Shown piece after piece: positions 23,377 through 32,303 of a stretch of 64,000 nt of DNA (within the stretch, counting starts at the first letter, position 1; each line of letters starts with the position of its first letter). This stretch comes from Clostridium sp. CAG:302 (GTDB taxonomy: Bacteria > Bacillota_I > Bacilli_A > RF39 > UBA660). The position numbers and the translations under genes are program-made. The stretch is taken from contig FR887359.1 of NCBI GenBank assembly GCA_000431795.1, positions 15,730 to 79,729 on the forward strand, read 5' to 3'. Under the pieces are notes generated by a model, which saw nothing but the letters and a program-made list of their open reading frames with translations, made no database searches and was not told the origin of the DNA.

Positions 23377-26066
23377 AAAAGCTAAAAGGTAATGAAATAA
23401 TAAATATGTACTTAAATTTCTTTGGAGAAAGAGGGCACACAATAATAGAGTCAGCCTCACTTATTCCCAAAGATGATCCGACAGTACTTTGGATAAATGC
23501 CGGTGTAACACCATTAAAAAAATATTTTGATGGAACAATCGTACCAAAAAACAAAAGATTAACTAGTTGTCAAAAATGTATTAGAACAGGAGACATTGAG
23601 TCAGTTGGACACACTGCGAGACATCATACTTTTTTTCAAATGCTAGGTAACTTCAGTATTGGTGACTATTTTAGGGAAGAAGCCATCACTTGGGCTTATG
23701 AATTACTTACTAGTCCTAAATACTTTGATATAGATAAAGATAAATTATATGTAACAGTGTATACTCACGATGATGACACTTACAACTTATGGTTAAAATT
23801 AGGCATAAAAAAAGATCACCTAATAAGACTAGATGGCAATTTCTGGGAAATAGGTCCAGGACCATCAGGCCCTGATACCGAAATTTTCTACGACAGAGGA
23901 GAAAAATATGATAAAGAACATAAAGGTATCAGTCTATTACAAAATGAAGAAGAAAACGATCGCTATATAGAAATATGGAATAACGTTTTAAGCCAGTTCA
24001 ATGCCACTGAAGGATTAAAAAGAGAAGACTATCCAGAACTACCTAGTAAAAATATCGATACAGGTATGGGCGTTGAAAGAATGGCATGCATTCTTCAAGA
24101 AACCGAAACAAACTATGAAACAGATTTATTTATTCCAATAATGAAAGGAATTGAAGAAATATCACATTTACCATATACAGGCCAGATGGAATTCAAAGTA
24201 ATCGCCGACCATATAAGAACCCTAACATTTGCTCTAGCAGATGGAGCAGTATTTGAAAATGTTGGAAGGGGCTACGTTCTAAGAAGATTATTAAGAAGAG
24301 CTTCGCGTATGGGAAGAAAACTAAATATAAATAGAGAGTTCCTAAGTGACCTAATAGATATCGTTGTAGAAAATTACAAAGAAATATATCCATATCTAGT
24401 AGGAGAATCATCAAAAGTAAAAGATCTAATTACCAAAGAAGAGTTACTATTTCAAAAGACACTTCTATCAGGAGAAAAACATTTAGAAGAATTATTCCAA
24501 AATAGTACCAAAGTCATCAGCGGTAAAGATGCTTTCAAATTATATGATACCTACGGTTACCCAATAGAACTTACCATAGAAGCCGCCGAAGAAAAAGGCT
24601 TCACAGTGGATACCGAAAGTTTCAAGTCCTATATGAATGCCCAAAAAACACTAGCAAGAAACAGCAGAAAAGTAGAAAGTAGCATGAACATTCAAAATGA
24701 CGCTCTAATAAATTATAAAGAAGAAAGCAAGTTCGTAGGATACGATAAATTAGGATTAGAAACAGAAGTAACATCCATCATGAAAGATAATCAGTTCGTT
24801 GATAGTTCCAGTGATGAATGCTACATCTTTCTAAAAGAAAATCCATTTTATGCCGAAAGCGGTGGCCAGGTAGCGGACTCAGGATACCTAAAAAACGACA
24901 AGTGTAAACTGGAAGTATTAGATGTTATCAAAGCACCAAATGGTCAGCACATGGTATATGTAAAAGTTCTTGAAGGAACAGTAACCAAAGGAGATAAAAT
25001 TTTAACTCATGTATCCAAAGAAAAAAGACTAAATACCATGAAGAACCACTCTTCAGTTCATCTATTACAAAAATCACTACAAGAACTACTAGGAGACTCC
25101 GTTCATCAGGCAGGCTCTAAAGTAGATGACAAAATGTTAAGATTTGACTTCAACTATCATGGTAGACTATCAGATGAACTAATATTAAAGGTAGAAGACT
25201 TAGTAAATCAAAAAATACAAGCAGCATACGAAACAAAGATAGAGTATATGAGCCTAGATGAAGCTAAGAAAAAAGGTGCTATGGCTTTATTCAGTGACAA
25301 GTATGGAAGCGTTGTAAGAGTAGTAACAATTGGCGATTCTGTAGAACTTTGTGCCGGAACCCATGTAATCAATTCAAAAGATATAAACAAATTTGCCATA
25401 GCAAGCGTTGAAAACAAAGGCTCAGACACATTCAGAGTAATTGCTGCTACTGATACAAACATCGAAGAAATATTAGGAGAAGAAGTATCAAAATATAACG
25501 AGCAGATGTTAAAACTATTAGATAAAGCCAAAAAAATCGTATTAGCGGCTAAAGAATTAAATATAGACCTAAAATTCAACTTCAACATAGCAAACGATGC
25601 CCCTACTAGTTATAAGGATATCATAATAAATAAGAACGAATTAGAAAGTCTAAAAGATAGTATAAAAGAGTTAGAAAAAGAATTTATTATTAAAAAGAAC
25701 GAAAAGTCCATAAGTGATTTAACAAGTTTCTTAAGTATTAAAGAAGAAATAAATGGTATTACAACAATAATAAGCATTACCAATGACTATGATATATCAA
25801 CATTAAAACAAATAGTATCCGCTTTGAGTAATCAGTTGGATAATAGTTTTATCTTACTTGCCAATCAGAATAAAGATGATAGTGTTAACTTCATAGCCAA
25901 GTCAACCTCAAACAGAGTAGACTGCGGTATGATTATTAAAGAATTATCAACATCATGCAAAGGTAACGGTGGTGGTTCCAAAGTATTCGCTCAAGGTGGT
26001 GGAACAGACGGAACTAACATAGCAGCATTACTTATAAACATTAAAGAAAAAATAAAAAAATTATAA
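23373..26066 (+). CDS. alaS: Alanyl-tRNA synthetase
   Basis: 897 aa, slightly longer than the usual 870-880. The class II catalytic core begins at once (EIINMYLNFFGERGH) with SLIPKDDPTVLWINAGV and SCQKCIRTGDIESVG; GTG-binding motif 3 lies around RGYVLRRLLRRA. The editing domain has HSSVHLLQ and CAGTHV, the zinc-binding His/Cys set. The C-Ala tail ends with GNGGGSKVFAQGGG. AlaRS charges tRNA-Ala, and here it also serves the tmRNA. No T-box precedes it, unlike thrS in this window. ATG overlaps the upstream kinase stop by 4 nt. Confidence 0.97.
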   Translation: MKKLKGNEIINMYLNFFGERGHTIIESASLIPKDDPTVLWINAGVTPLKKYFDGTIVPKNKRLTSCQKCIRTGDIESVGHTARHHTFFQMLGNFSIGDYFREEAITWAYELLTSPKYFDIDKDKLYVTVYTHDDDTYNLWLKLGIKKDHLIRLDGNFWEIGPGPSGPDTEIFYDRGEKYDKEHKGISLLQNEEENDRYIEIWNNVLSQFNATEGLKREDYPELPSKNIDTGMGVERMACILQETETNYETDLFIPIMKGIEEISHLPYTGQMEFKVIADHIRTLTFALADGAVFENVGRGYVLRRLLRRASRMGRKLNINREFLSDLIDIVVENYKEIYPYLVGESSKVKDLITKEELLFQKTLLSGEKHLEELFQNSTKVISGKDAFKLYDTYGYPIELTIEAAEEKGFTVDTESFKSYMNAQKTLARNSRKVESSMNIQNDALINYKEESKFVGYDKLGLETEVTSIMKDNQFVDSSSDECYIFLKENPFYAESGGQVADSGYLKNDKCKLEVLDVIKAPNGQHMVYVKVLEGTVTKGDKILTHVSKEKRLNTMKNHSSVHLLQKSLQELLGDSVHQAGSKVDDKMLRFDFNYHGRLSDELILKVEDLVNQKIQAAYETKIEYMSLDEAKKKGAMALFSDKYGSVVRVVTIGDSVELCAGTHVINSKDINKFAIASVENKGSDTFRVIAATDTNIEEILGEEVSKYNEQMLKLLDKAKKIVLAAKELNIDLKFNFNIANDAPTSYKDIIINKNELESLKDSIKELEKEFIIKKNEKSISDLTSFLSIKEEINGITTIISITNDYDISTLKQIVSALSNQLDNSFILLANQNKDDSVNFIAKSTSNRVDCGMIIKELSTSCKGNGGGSKVFAQGGGTDGTNIAALLINIKEKIKKL

Positions 26067-26073
26067 AATACAA

Positions 26074-26109
26074 AGATTTCACTCAAATTATTAGTGAAGT
26101 CTTTTTTTT
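26074..26109 (+). terminator. alaS terminator
   Basis: A 10-bp stem with one wobble (26074-26083/26093-26102) ends in an 8-T run, and is followed directly by a paired-hairpin element. Confidence 0.85.
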
Positions 26110-26110
26110 G

Positions 26111-26164
26111 CCTCTTAAGCCTGTAGTCTTAAGAGGAACAGAGAAGCCTAAGGTCTTCTCTGTT
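26111..26164 (+). repeat. Paired-hairpin intergenic element, copy 4
   Basis: Perfect stems CCTCTTAAG (26111-26119/26128-26136) and AACAGAGAAG (26137-26146/26155-26164), tops C-CTGTAG-T and C-CTAAGG-T. It lies directly after an independent terminator, so it is not needed for termination. Confidence 0.82.
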
Positions 26165-26191
26165 AAAACATATATATTAAATAATTAATAT

Positions 26192-26220
26192 TTGCATTTT
26201 TGTCTATTTTTTGTTATAAT
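26192..26220 (+). promoter_or_regulatory. Promoter of the RNase J-like gene
   Basis: TTGCAT (26192-26197), 17-bp spacer, TATAAT (26215-26220) with TGT before it. A small TTAAGT/ACTTAA hairpin follows in the leader. Confidence 0.6.
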
Positions 26221-26262
26221 TATTAAGTCTTTTACTTAAGAAAAAAGAAAGGAGAAATCAAT

Positions 26263-27912
26263 TTGAGTAAAATAAAATTATTTTCACTAGGAGGACTAGA
26301 TGAAAATGGCAAAAATATGTTTATTATTGAAGTAGATAAAGAAATATTTGTATTTGAAGCCGGTCTTAAATACGCCGATGAGTTTACTTTAGGAATAGAC
26401 TATATAATACCAAATATAAGTTATTTAAAAGAAAATAAAAAAAGAATAAAAGGAATATTTTTAACGCATGGACACGAAGAAAATATTGGTGCATTACCCG
26501 ATTTAATGCCAGATTTAGAAGGCGTACCAGTATTTGCCTCAAAGTATACTTTAGATATCGTAAAAAAAGAGTTTGAAACATACAAGATAGATACCAGTAG
26601 CCTAAAAGAAATTAAGGCTAATATTCCACTGGAAGTAGGAAAAATCAAAGTGTTTCCTGTAAATCTATCACATTCTGCTCCAGATAACTTTGGATATGCC
26701 ATATATACAAGTGATGGAGTAATATTTTATGCATCAGACTTTGTTGTAGATCCATTAATGAAAGGTGCATATAAAACCGATATAGGCAAATTAGCATATA
26801 TAGGTAAACAAAATGTATTATGTTTACTTACCGAATCAAATTATGCTGGCATTGAAGGATTCACATCACCAAGACATAGAATAGCGGACCTAATAAAAGA
26901 AACATTAAATGCTACAGAAGGAAGAATAATATTCAATGTTTTAGATTCACATTTATATCGTATCCAAGAATTATTTAGTGAATTAGAAAAAACAGATCGT
27001 AAAGTAGTAATAATGGGTAAAAGACTAAAAACAATAATAGATTCCGCTATTGAAAATCATTATTTAAACATTAATAAAAAGATAATTGGAGATTTATCAA
27101 ATATAAATGATAAAAATGTAGTAATATTAAATGCTAATGAAAAAGAAAAACCATATTACAATATAATGAAAATAGTAAATGGTTATGATAAATTTATTAA
27201 ATTAAACGAAGAGGACACAATTTTCTTAGCAACACCAATATTTGAGAATAGAGAAAAAACATTCTATCATTTGCTAGATGAAATATCAAAGATAGGTGCT
27301 AAGGTAGTAACATTATCTTCACATAAATACTTATCACATCATGCAGCTAAAGAAGATTTAATGATAATGATAAATCTAATGAATCCAAAATACTATTTTC
27401 CAATAAGAGGAGAATATAAGGATCAAGTATTAAATGCTGAAATAGGAGAACTATCAGGAATACCAAAAGAAAATATTCTATTAAAAGAAAATGGTGATGT
27501 TGTCCTAATAGAAAATGGTATTCTAAAAGAAGATTTTGAAAAAGTACCATCAGGTTCTATCCTAATAGATGGTAATTCATCAGATGATATTGGTGAAATG
27601 GTTCTAAAAGACCGTGAGATACTATCAGATAATGGTATTATGATAATATCAGTTACTTTAAACAAGCAAACAAAAGAAATAATATCCGGACCAGAAGTGC
27701 TTACCAGAGGTTTTGTCTATGTAAGAGATTCCTATGAATTAATAAAAGAAATAAAAAGAATATCTACTGAAATAATACTATTAAATACAAGTAGTTCAAG
27801 ATACATAGAGTACAACAAAGTAAAAAATTCTATTAGAGATGAACTATCAAAATATTTAATTAAAGAGACTGGTAATAAACCTATGATTATTACAGTAATG
27901 CAAGAAATATAG
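26263..27912 (+). CDS. Ribonuclease J family protein with an altered metal-binding motif (RnjB-like)
   Basis: 549 aa, normal for RNase J: metallo-beta-lactamase, beta-CASP and C-terminal domains, ending MIITVMQE. RNase J proteins degrade and process RNA by endo- and 5' exonucleolytic cleavage. The signature that is HGHEDH in active enzymes reads HGHEENIG here, as in RNase J2-type subunits, which have weak activity and support J1. Later motifs are also divergent: SHSAPDNFGYAI, VLDSHLYRI, and LSSHKYLSHHAAKEDL where SGHAS is usual. A canonical RNase J1 is not in the window and would be expected elsewhere. TTG start, with AAAGGAG 8 nt upstream. Confidence 0.8.
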   Translation: MSKIKLFSLGGLDENGKNMFIIEVDKEIFVFEAGLKYADEFTLGIDYIIPNISYLKENKKRIKGIFLTHGHEENIGALPDLMPDLEGVPVFASKYTLDIVKKEFETYKIDTSSLKEIKANIPLEVGKIKVFPVNLSHSAPDNFGYAIYTSDGVIFYASDFVVDPLMKGAYKTDIGKLAYIGKQNVLCLLTESNYAGIEGFTSPRHRIADLIKETLNATEGRIIFNVLDSHLYRIQELFSELEKTDRKVVIMGKRLKTIIDSAIENHYLNINKKIIGDLSNINDKNVVILNANEKEKPYYNIMKIVNGYDKFIKLNEEDTIFLATPIFENREKTFYHLLDEISKIGAKVVTLSSHKYLSHHAAKEDLMIMINLMNPKYYFPIRGEYKDQVLNAEIGELSGIPKENILLKENGDVVLIENGILKEDFEKVPSGSILIDGNSSDDIGEMVLKDREILSDNGIMIISVTLNKQTKEIISGPEVLTRGFVYVRDSYELIKEIKRISTEIILLNTSSSRYIEYNKVKNSIRDELSKYLIKETGNKPMIITVMQEI

Positions 27913-27932
27913 CCAAAAGCTATATTTTTTCT
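27906..27932 (+). terminator. Terminator of the RNase J-like gene
   Basis: AATATAGC/GCTATATT (27906-27913/27919-27926) with a T run; it contains the TAG stop. Confidence 0.75.
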
Positions 27933-27996
27933 TTAAAATAATAAAAAAGTATTCCTTTTTATTTTATTTTTTGTTATAATGTAGAAGAGGTATGAT

Positions 27997-28635
27997 ATGA
28001 AAAAAGTATTAATACTAAGTGCATTGTTAATATTATGCATAGGTTGTACTAGAATAGATAACACTGATGATTATAAGGTAATAATAGACGATATAATAGA
28101 GGAAAACAATATAAGTACAAATACAGCCTCAATGGGATATAAATATTATTTACCCATTGGAGTAAAAAAAGTATATGATAAAGATTATAATCAAAAATTC
28201 AAATATGAAGATGTAAATATTTATTTATATGTAGATGCTGTAAGTTATTATTATCATAATCCATTAAATTTTAAAGATGAGACTGGGAAAGAGTTTTACT
28301 ATAAAATAAGTAATGGTGAAAAAATGGGCTATATATCTATAGAAAAAAACGAAAACGATTATTTTCTTAAAATAATATATAATTATGCAAAAATAGAAGC
28401 CAATGTTCCAAAAGAAAAATTAAACGAAGTAATAGCAAATAGTATGATTATACTAAATAGCATTGATTATAATGATAATTTAATAAAGAAAATTCTTGAA
28501 GATGAATACTATTCAAGTACTGCTGAAGAATATAAAATAAGAAAGCCAGAAAATACAACGAGTAAATTCTCAGAGTATTTAAGTGAATATGTAGTAGATG
28601 AGGAAACAGTAATTCCTGATTTACCAGAATATTAA
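27997..28635 (+). CDS. Lipoprotein of unknown function
   Basis: 212 aa with a type II signal peptide: MKKVLILSALLILCIGC, the Cys at 17 being the probable lipidation site. The mature part is mixed alpha/beta and rich in Tyr, Asp and Asn (VDAVSYYYHNPLNFKDETG) and ends in an acidic tail. It has an extended -10 (TGTTATAAT, 27972-27980) and an AGAGG site. It lies 12 nt before the acidic cytoplasmic protein and may be co-transcribed with it and the YtxG/YtxH-like genes. No family recognised. Confidence 0.6.
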   Translation: MKKVLILSALLILCIGCTRIDNTDDYKVIIDDIIEENNISTNTASMGYKYYLPIGVKKVYDKDYNQKFKYEDVNIYLYVDAVSYYYHNPLNFKDETGKEFYYKISNGEKMGYISIEKNENDYFLKIIYNYAKIEANVPKEKLNEVIANSMIILNSIDYNDNLIKKILEDEYYSSTAEEYKIRKPENTTSKFSEYLSEYVVDEETVIPDLPEY

Positions 28636-28653
28636 CAAAAGGGAGATATGACT

Positions 28654-29718
28654 ATGAAATTTATTGATAAACTAAAAGATTTATTCACTGATGAAGAAGA
28701 AGTAGTGGAGACAAAAGAAATAGAACTAGAGAAAGAAGAAAAAGAAGAAGAACATAAACTTCCTACTTTTATGCGAAATAAAATTGAGCAAGAAGAAAAA
28801 AGAGAGGAAATAAGAAAACAGCGTGAAGAGTCACCAAAAGAAGATGTCATAAGTGATAGAGAAATAGTAAAGACAAGAAGCAGCAACTTCTCATTTCCTA
28901 TGGATATGGATGATGATCCAATTCCTAGAACATTTGTAAATACAACTTCAAGCAATTATAACACTGCCTATAATAACAATAAAAATGTTTTAGATAAAGA
29001 AAAGAAAGTATCAGAACTATATGCCAAAAAGGAAGAGCCTAAACCAAAAAAATTCAAACCAACTCCAGTTATATCTCCAGTATATGGAGTACTTGATAAA
29101 AATTACACTAAAGATGAAGTAAAAGTACAAGATGAAGATTCTTATGAAATAAAAAGACCATCTAGAAAAGTTGATTTTGAGACAGTAAGAAATAAAGCTT
29201 TTGGTAGTTTAACAGATGATATAAGAAACAATTTGTGTGAAAATTGTGAATTATATAAGGAAGTAAAAATAACCAAAAATGCTGACAAAAAGTTACTTAG
29301 TGATGATGACAATCTTTTATCCGAAATGACAAAAGATGATGTAAAAGATGTAACATTAGAGGAGGCAGAAGATAATTATTTTGATTTCGGTGTGGACTAT
29401 GAAATACCAAAAAAGGAAGAAAAGCCAAGTGTAGTAATTAATGCTAAAGAAGTTGAAGTAAATGATAGTGATGTAAAAATAGTAAATCACAATGGCACTG
29501 AAAGCACTGCTGAGAAAATAGAAGTAAAAGAAGAACCACCAAAAAGAACGACTAGAGTAACTGTAAAAAAAGAATTAGAGGATACAAAAGAATTTGAAAA
29601 AGTATCACCAGAAGAAAAGACCATAGATGAAGCACTTAATGGTGGTAAAGATATAAGTGCTGATGAAGATAATGATATCTTTAATTTAATAGATTCAATG
29701 TACGAAGGGGATGAATAA
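28654..29718 (+). CDS. Acidic, largely disordered cytoplasmic protein
   Basis: 354 aa, with no signal peptide or membrane helix. It starts MKFIDKLKDLFTDEEE, an amphipathic helix that could bind membrane. Long Glu/Lys-rich stretches follow, then a conserved-looking island PVISPVYGVLDKNY (about 145-160), a CENCE pair of Cys at about 200, and a Glu-rich C-terminus ending NDIFNLIDSMYEGDE. The pattern (N-terminal amphipathic helix, disorder, short binding motifs) suits a division or envelope adaptor, but this is inference. I prefer ATG 28654, 8 nt after GGGAG, to ATG 28648. Confidence 0.5.
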   Translation: MKFIDKLKDLFTDEEEVVETKEIELEKEEKEEEHKLPTFMRNKIEQEEKREEIRKQREESPKEDVISDREIVKTRSSNFSFPMDMDDDPIPRTFVNTTSSNYNTAYNNNKNVLDKEKKVSELYAKKEEPKPKKFKPTPVISPVYGVLDKNYTKDEVKVQDEDSYEIKRPSRKVDFETVRNKAFGSLTDDIRNNLCENCELYKEVKITKNADKKLLSDDDNLLSEMTKDDVKDVTLEEAEDNYFDFGVDYEIPKKEEKPSVVINAKEVEVNDSDVKIVNHNGTESTAEKIEVKEEPPKRTTRVTVKKELEDTKEFEKVSPEEKTIDEALNGGKDISADEDNDIFNLIDSMYEGDE

Positions 29719-29720
29719 TA

Positions 29721-29987
29721 GTGACTGCAAGTGAAGTTTTACCAGTAATTTTGTATATATTAGGTGCTATTTTACTAGTGGCATTAATAGTATTAACTAT
29801 AAAGTTAACAATAACAATACATAAAATAGATAAAGTTGTTGATAATATTACTGAGAAAGTTACTGCTTTAGATGGATTATTTTCTGTTGTAAATGCAGTA
29901 AGTAACAAGTTTACATTCATAACAGATAAAGTAGTTAACATAATTTATTCATTAATAGAAAAAATAACAAAAAGAAAGGAAGATTGA
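29721..29987 (+). CDS. DUF948/YtxG-like membrane protein
   Basis: 88 aa from a GTG start (AAGGGG about 9 nt upstream). One N-terminal transmembrane helix (about 8-30) is followed by an amphipathic stretch with the repeated hydrophobic pattern of DUF948 proteins (IDKVVDNITEKVTALDGLFSVVNAV). YtxG and YtxH are neighbours in Bacillus, where they belong to the general-stress operon, and this order is preserved. It ends in TGA; reading TGA as Trp would fuse it to the next gene, which has its own AAGGA site, so TGA acts as a stop. Confidence 0.65.
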   Translation: MTASEVLPVILYILGAILLVALIVLTIKLTITIHKIDKVVDNITEKVTALDGLFSVVNAVSNKFTFITDKVVNIIYSLIEKITKRKED

Positions 29988-29990
29988 AAA

Positions 29991-30392
29991 ATGAGTAAAA
30001 AAGGACTTGGAAAATTCGTTTTAGGTGCAGGAATAGGAGCAGGCTTAGCCCTACTATTTGCTCCAAAGAAAGGGAGCGACCTAAGACGTGATATCAAAAG
30101 AAAATTTGATGAATTCATGAAAGATGTAGATAAAATTGAAATAGAAGACATCAAAGAAAGTTTTACTAAAAAAGTAGATGAAATCAAAAAAGAACTAGAA
30201 GATCTAGATAAAGAAAAAGTAGAAAAAATAGCTAAGAAGAAGGCTAAAGAATTACAAAGAAAAGCCGAAGATCTAGTGGACTTAGCTAAAGAAAAAGGAA
30301 CACCAGTCCTTGAGGGCATTGCAGATGACTTAAAACACAAAGTAATTTGTGTATGCACAGAAATAATTAACAAATTAGAAAAAGGAGAATAG
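29991..30392 (+). CDS. YtxH-domain protein
   Basis: 133 aa. The N-terminus has the YtxH signature: a short Gly-rich hydrophobic segment (FVLGAGIGAGLALLFAPKKGSDLR) followed by a long highly charged helix rich in Lys and Glu, likely a coiled coil to about residue 110. Associated with general stress in Bacillus; molecular role unknown. It follows the YtxG-like gene by 3 nt in the same frame. Confidence 0.75.
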   Translation: MSKKGLGKFVLGAGIGAGLALLFAPKKGSDLRRDIKRKFDEFMKDVDKIEIEDIKESFTKKVDEIKKELEDLDKEKVEKIAKKKAKELQRKAEDLVDLAKEKGTPVLEGIADDLKHKVICVCTEIINKLEKGE

Positions 30393-30414
30393 TCAGTAGT
30401 GATTATTCTTTTTC
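30386..30414 (+). terminator. Weak terminator after the YtxH-like gene
   Basis: A 6-bp AGAATA/TATTCT stem with a 12-nt loop and a T-rich tail; the next gene starts 38 nt after the stop, so termination is probably partial. Confidence 0.4.
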
Positions 30415-30430
30415 TAGAAAGGGAAATAAA

Positions 30431-31180
30431 ATGAAAGTACTAATAACAGGAGCATCTTCCGGAATGGGTTACGACATGGCCAAATATCTAAGCACATATA
30501 ATTTTGACCTATTTCTCGTAGCTAAAGACAAAAAAGAATTAGATAAAAAATTCAAAGATTTAAAGAACAAAATAAAAACCTATGGCTTCGACTTATCCAA
30601 AGAAGAAGAATGTATAAAACTCTACAAAGAAGTAAGAAATGAAAACATTGACATATTAATAAACAATGCCGGCTTTGGCGACGCAGGTAATTTTACCGAA
30701 ACAAACCTAGATAAAGAAATGAATATGATAGATTTAAACATCAAAGCCTACCATATTCTTACCAAACTATTTCTAAGAGATTTTGTCAAAAGAGATTATG
30801 GTCGCATCCTAAATGTTGCTTCCATGGCGGGCTTCATGCCAGGACCATACATGGCTACATACTATGCCACTAAAAACTATATAGTGAGCCTATCCCTAGC
30901 CATTTATGAAGAACTAAAAAAGGATAAATCAAATGTAAAAATATCCATATTCTGTCCCGGTCCAGTAGCAACAAACTTTAATAATGTTGCTAATGTAAAA
31001 TTTAACATATCATCACTTACTAGTGAATTTGCCAGTAGATATGCTATAGATAATATGTTTAAAAACAAACTAATAATAATACCACCCAATATGAAATTAA
31101 ACTACTTACTTGCCAAAATAATGCCTAAAAAGTTCGTATTAGCGGTAAATAGCCTGATAGAAGAAAGAGATTCCCAATAA
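30431..31180 (+). CDS. Short-chain dehydrogenase/reductase
   Basis: 249 aa Rossmann-fold NAD(P)-dependent oxidoreductase. Cofactor loop TGASSGMG (6-13), DILINNAGFG, catalytic Ser in NVASMAG and the Tyr/Lys pair in YYATKNY. It most resembles DltE/YqjQ-like SDRs of unknown substrate. AAAGGGA site upstream. It is not in an obvious pathway cluster. Confidence 0.85.
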   Translation: MKVLITGASSGMGYDMAKYLSTYNFDLFLVAKDKKELDKKFKDLKNKIKTYGFDLSKEEECIKLYKEVRNENIDILINNAGFGDAGNFTETNLDKEMNMIDLNIKAYHILTKLFLRDFVKRDYGRILNVASMAGFMPGPYMATYYATKNYIVSLSLAIYEELKKDKSNVKISIFCPGPVATNFNNVANVKFNISSLTSEFASRYAIDNMFKNKLIIIPPNMKLNYLLAKIMPKKFVLAVNSLIEERDSQ

Positions 31181-31196
31181 TTTCTTTCTTTTTTTT
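31161..31196 (+). terminator. Terminator of the SDR gene
   Basis: AAGAAAGA/TCTTTCTT (31161-31168/31183-31190) followed by Ts; it encloses the TAA stop. Confidence 0.7.
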
Positions 31197-31234
31197 CCAA
31201 AATATTATATAATTAAGAAGAAAGAAGGGATACT

Positions 31235-32170
31235 ATGAGTTTTACCAGCACAGTAAAAGAAGAAGTAACTAGATTAGACACCACCAGACTAGAGGACATA
31301 TCCGAGTTATCTGCCATATTTAGAATAAGTGCTAATATAAATAACAACATCATTTTATCACTAGAAAACAACGCCGTTGCCAGAAGGTGTTTCAAACTAA
31401 TAAAAAACATCTACAATATAACTCCAAGTATTACAGTTAGAAACAAAAAACTAGGTAAAGGCTTCACTTACATATTAACAATAAACAATGATCCCAAAGA
31501 GTTACTCGAAGACTTATCAATTCTAGATGGCAACAAATACTTATCAGTGCCAAAAGAATATATAGTATCCGATGAAGATAGTTTAAGAGCCTACTTACGC
31601 GGAGTATTTCTAGTATCCGGTTCAGTAAACGACCCCAAAACATCAAGGTATCACTTAGAATTTGTTTTGGATACCAAAGAATACTCTGAGTTCATAAATA
31701 AATTACTAAACAGCTATAACCTTAATAGTAGAATAATAAAAAGAGAAAGAAACTACACTGTCTATATCAAAGAAGCCGAAAAAATAAGTGATTTCTTAAG
31801 AGTAATAAAAGCCTTTTCTGCTGTTATGTATTTCGAAGACATAAGAATATATCGTGATCATAAAAACATGACCAATCGTCTTAATAATTGCGAGCAGGCT
31901 AATATAGATAAAATATTTTTAACAGCCTCAAAACAAGTAAAAGATATTGAAAAATTATATGAACTAGATATGGTAGATACTCTAGATGATAAGCTAAAAG
32001 AAGTAATAGAGTATCGTATGAAGTATAAAGAAAGTTCATTAAGTGAACTAGCAAACATTATATCTTCAGAAACTGGAGTAGAAATAACCAAGTCGGGACT
32101 AAATCATCGTTTTAGAAAGATTAAAGAAATACTAGAAAATTATCTCAAAGAAAAAGAGAAGAGTAAGTAA
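31235..32170 (+). CDS. whiA: DNA-binding protein WhiA
   Basis: 311 aa. An N-terminal LAGLIDADG-like homing-endonuclease fold without catalytic acids (SFTSTVKEEVTRL, AYLRGVFLVSGSV) joins a C-terminal helix-turn-helix (SLSELANIISSETGVEITKSGLNHRFRKI). WhiA is needed for sporulation in Streptomyces and affects division and chromosome segregation in Bacillus. Its usual partners rapZ and the yvcK-type gene do not precede it; the upstream neighbour is an SDR with a terminator, so the classical cluster is broken here. Confidence 0.92.
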   Translation: MSFTSTVKEEVTRLDTTRLEDISELSAIFRISANINNNIILSLENNAVARRCFKLIKNIYNITPSITVRNKKLGKGFTYILTINNDPKELLEDLSILDGNKYLSVPKEYIVSDEDSLRAYLRGVFLVSGSVNDPKTSRYHLEFVLDTKEYSEFINKLLNSYNLNSRIIKRERNYTVYIKEAEKISDFLRVIKAFSAVMYFEDIRIYRDHKNMTNRLNNCEQANIDKIFLTASKQVKDIEKLYELDMVDTLDDKLKEVIEYRMKYKESSLSELANIISSETGVEITKSGLNHRFRKIKEILENYLKEKEKSK

Positions 32171-32185
32171 TATTATTATATATTC

Positions 32186-32239
32186 CCCCTTAAGCCTGTA
32201 GTCTTAAGAGGCATAAGAAAGCCTAAGGTCTTTCTTATG
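32186..32239 (+). repeat. Paired-hairpin intergenic element, copy 5
   Basis: First stem 32186-32194/32203-32211 (one C/A mismatch), second stem CATAAGAAAG perfect (32212-32221/32230-32239); tops C-CTGTAG-T and C-CTAAGG-T. It lies between whiA and the structured RNA. Confidence 0.8.
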
Positions 32240-32268
32240 AAAAAAATGAAAAAAATGTCAAAAAATAG

Positions 32269-32297
32269 TTGACAAGTATAAAGGAATATTATATACT
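32269..32297 (+). promoter_or_regulatory. Promoter of the structured RNA
   Basis: TTGACA (32269-32274), 17-bp spacer, TATACT (32292-32297). Predicted start is near 32304. Confidence 0.75.
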
Positions 32298-32303
32298 TAT
32301 ATC

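Noticed and set aside
29985..29990. Possible reading of TGA as Trp (code 4), given the Mollicutes-like AT content
   Set aside because: TGA here separates the YtxG-like and YtxH-like genes, the second with its own ribosome site; ATGA overlaps at 5233-5236 and 23373-23376 also use it as stop, and long genes encode Trp only with TGG.
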